DNA from: Xanthobacteraceae bacterium
GTDB lineage: Bacteria; Pseudomonadota; Alphaproteobacteria; Rhizobiales; Xanthobacteraceae
Direction: 5' to 3'
Length of the DNA stretch: 6,606 bases
NCBI GenBank assembly: GCA_030043175.1
Contig: JASHYD010000679.1
Location: forward strand, 1 to 6,606
Position numbers and translations under genes: made by a program. The notes under the pieces are model-generated. The model was not told where the DNA came from and ran no database searches. It saw only the letters and a program-made list of their open reading frames with translations. Shown piece after piece: positions 6,076 through 6,606 of this stretch (within the stretch, counting starts at the first letter, position 1; each line of letters starts with the position of its first letter).

Positions 6076-6414
6076 GCAGGCGTTGCGGGGTGGCGCATTC
6101 GGTCGCCGTATTTGCGGTGCAAAACGGAGGAGAACGCCAGGGCGGAGGGATTTCTATTTCGTGGAGGCGATGAACCCTTCATCACGGCCGCCGGTTCCAC
6201 TTGGGGTATCGCCTCGGCGTCTTCGATAGTGAACGGGAAGCAGCGCGAGAGGGTCAATCCTGCCCAAGCCAAGATGGGTCAAAAGCAAAGGCACGCGAGC
6301 CCGTTCTCCGCGGCGGTAACGACCGCGATAGGCCGCTCTACCGCGCTCGCTTCGGCGGGCAGTTTGCCAGCAACTCAAAGCGACGACATCCCTTGTGTGG
6401 CCATCAAGAACTGA
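6061..6414 (+). CDS. Hypothetical 117-residue ORF, doubtful
   Basis: I do not recognise this protein. Its best support is the start: GGGGAG at 6049-6054 lies 6 bases before ATG 6061. The protein is moderately basic, with no clear signal peptide or membrane segment, and its C-terminal half (about residues 70-110) is rich in Ala, Ser and Thr. Third-position GC is only about two thirds. The opposite strand over 6063-6272 reads just as plausibly (for example FPFTIEDAEAIPQVEPAAVM), but it starts at a TTG without a good site and runs into the resolvase relic in another frame. Either strand, or neither, may be coding. Confidence 0.3.
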   Translation: MKWIAAGVAGWRIRSPYLRCKTEENARAEGFLFRGGDEPFITAAGSTWGIASASSIVNGKQRERVNPAQAKMGQKQRHASPFSAAVTTAIGRSTALASAGSLPATQSDDIPCVAIKN

Positions 6415-6444
6415 CGACTAAGATTGCATACAACTCTCGCGCCG

Positions 6445-6558
6445 CGGCTGCGCTATTTCAGCGGCCAACCCAACGGCCGCGCAGTTGCCCGCAGCAAGTT
6501 GACAGCCGCTCCTCGGAAGTCACCATCGCAATGCGGGCCAGCTGAAATAGCGCAGCCG
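6445..6558. repeat. 114-bp unit bounded by a perfect 18-bp inverted repeat
   Basis: CGGCTGCGCTATTTCAGC at 6445-6462 is repeated exactly in inverse at 6541-6558, with 78 bases between. The bases just outside do not continue the pairing and show no obvious target-site duplication. The interior has no gene. It could be a miniature inverted-repeat element (non-autonomous transposon), a recombinase crossover or binding region, or a structured RNA. An 18-bp perfect arm at this spacing is very unlikely by chance. Confidence 0.7.
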
Positions 6559-6573
6559 GCTTTGACCGGCTCC

Positions 6574-6601
6574 GCCGATTTGCGCGGCGCCGCAAGTCGG
6601 C
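6574..6601. repeat. Strong 11-bp hairpin
   Basis: GCCGATTTGCG (6574-6584) and CGCAAGTCGGC (6591-6601) pair at 10 of 11 positions, with one U-G wobble on the plus-strand RNA, around the loop CGGCGC. It begins 15 bases after the 18-bp inverted repeat. The window ends 5 bases later, so I cannot see whether a T-run follows and makes it a terminator. Confidence 0.5.
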
Positions 6602-6606
6602 AGCTT

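Noticed and set aside
1..6447. TCGCGCCGCGG at 1-11 and again at 6437-6447 as flanking direct repeats of an element spanning the window
   Set aside because: Eleven bases of low-complexity GC-rich sequence, with no extension of the match and no element ends beside them.

Overview
The base composition is GC-rich, and the best-preserved genes point to an alphaproteobacterium of the Hyphomicrobiales, most likely a Bradyrhizobium or Rhodopseudomonas relative. The main pointer is a beta-barrel protein of the Omp25/Omp31 type with the NWAGFYIGAHLGG start of the mature barrel. This assignment is by eye; no database was searched.

The window looks like a low-density accessory or island-border region. 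Three genes are well supported. A YfcE/MJ0936-type metallophosphoesterase lies at 1453-2010 (+). A small outer-membrane beta-barrel protein lies at 2625-3332 (+). A secreted beta-propeller-like protein of 457 residues with an Asp/His tail lies at 4266-5639 (-). Around them are long stretches of decayed or non-coding DNA.

The left end (1-671) holds no gene I can defend. Two weak small ORFs follow: an acidic one at 672-944 (+), possibly frameshifted, and a coding-like one at 1072-1302 (-). The phosphoesterase comes next, then a poorly coding spacer that ends in a strongly AT-rich block just upstream of the porin-like gene. Downstream of that gene, about 560 bases hold only inverted repeats and broken frames.

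Two recombination relics flank the propeller gene, both on its strand. At 3898-4101 is a fragment of the Recombinase domain of a large serine recombinase, ended by stops where Trp and Tyr codons would be expected. At 5813-5977 is the C-terminal helix-turn-helix of a resolvase-type serine recombinase. The propeller gene itself is intact, with a strong ribosome binding site and a signal peptide. It may be cargo that outlived a decayed mobile element.

The right end carries a weak ORF (6061-6414, +) whose start codon sits in the loop of a perfect 8-bp hairpin. It is followed by a 114-bp structure bounded by a perfect 18-bp inverted repeat and then by an 11-bp hairpin. No operon links the three solid genes; each appears to be its own transcription unit. 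I see no tRNA, rRNA, CRISPR array or complete insertion sequence. I found no convincing new multi-gene system; the most interesting items are the propeller protein with its tail, the two relics around it, and the 114-bp inverted-repeat structure.
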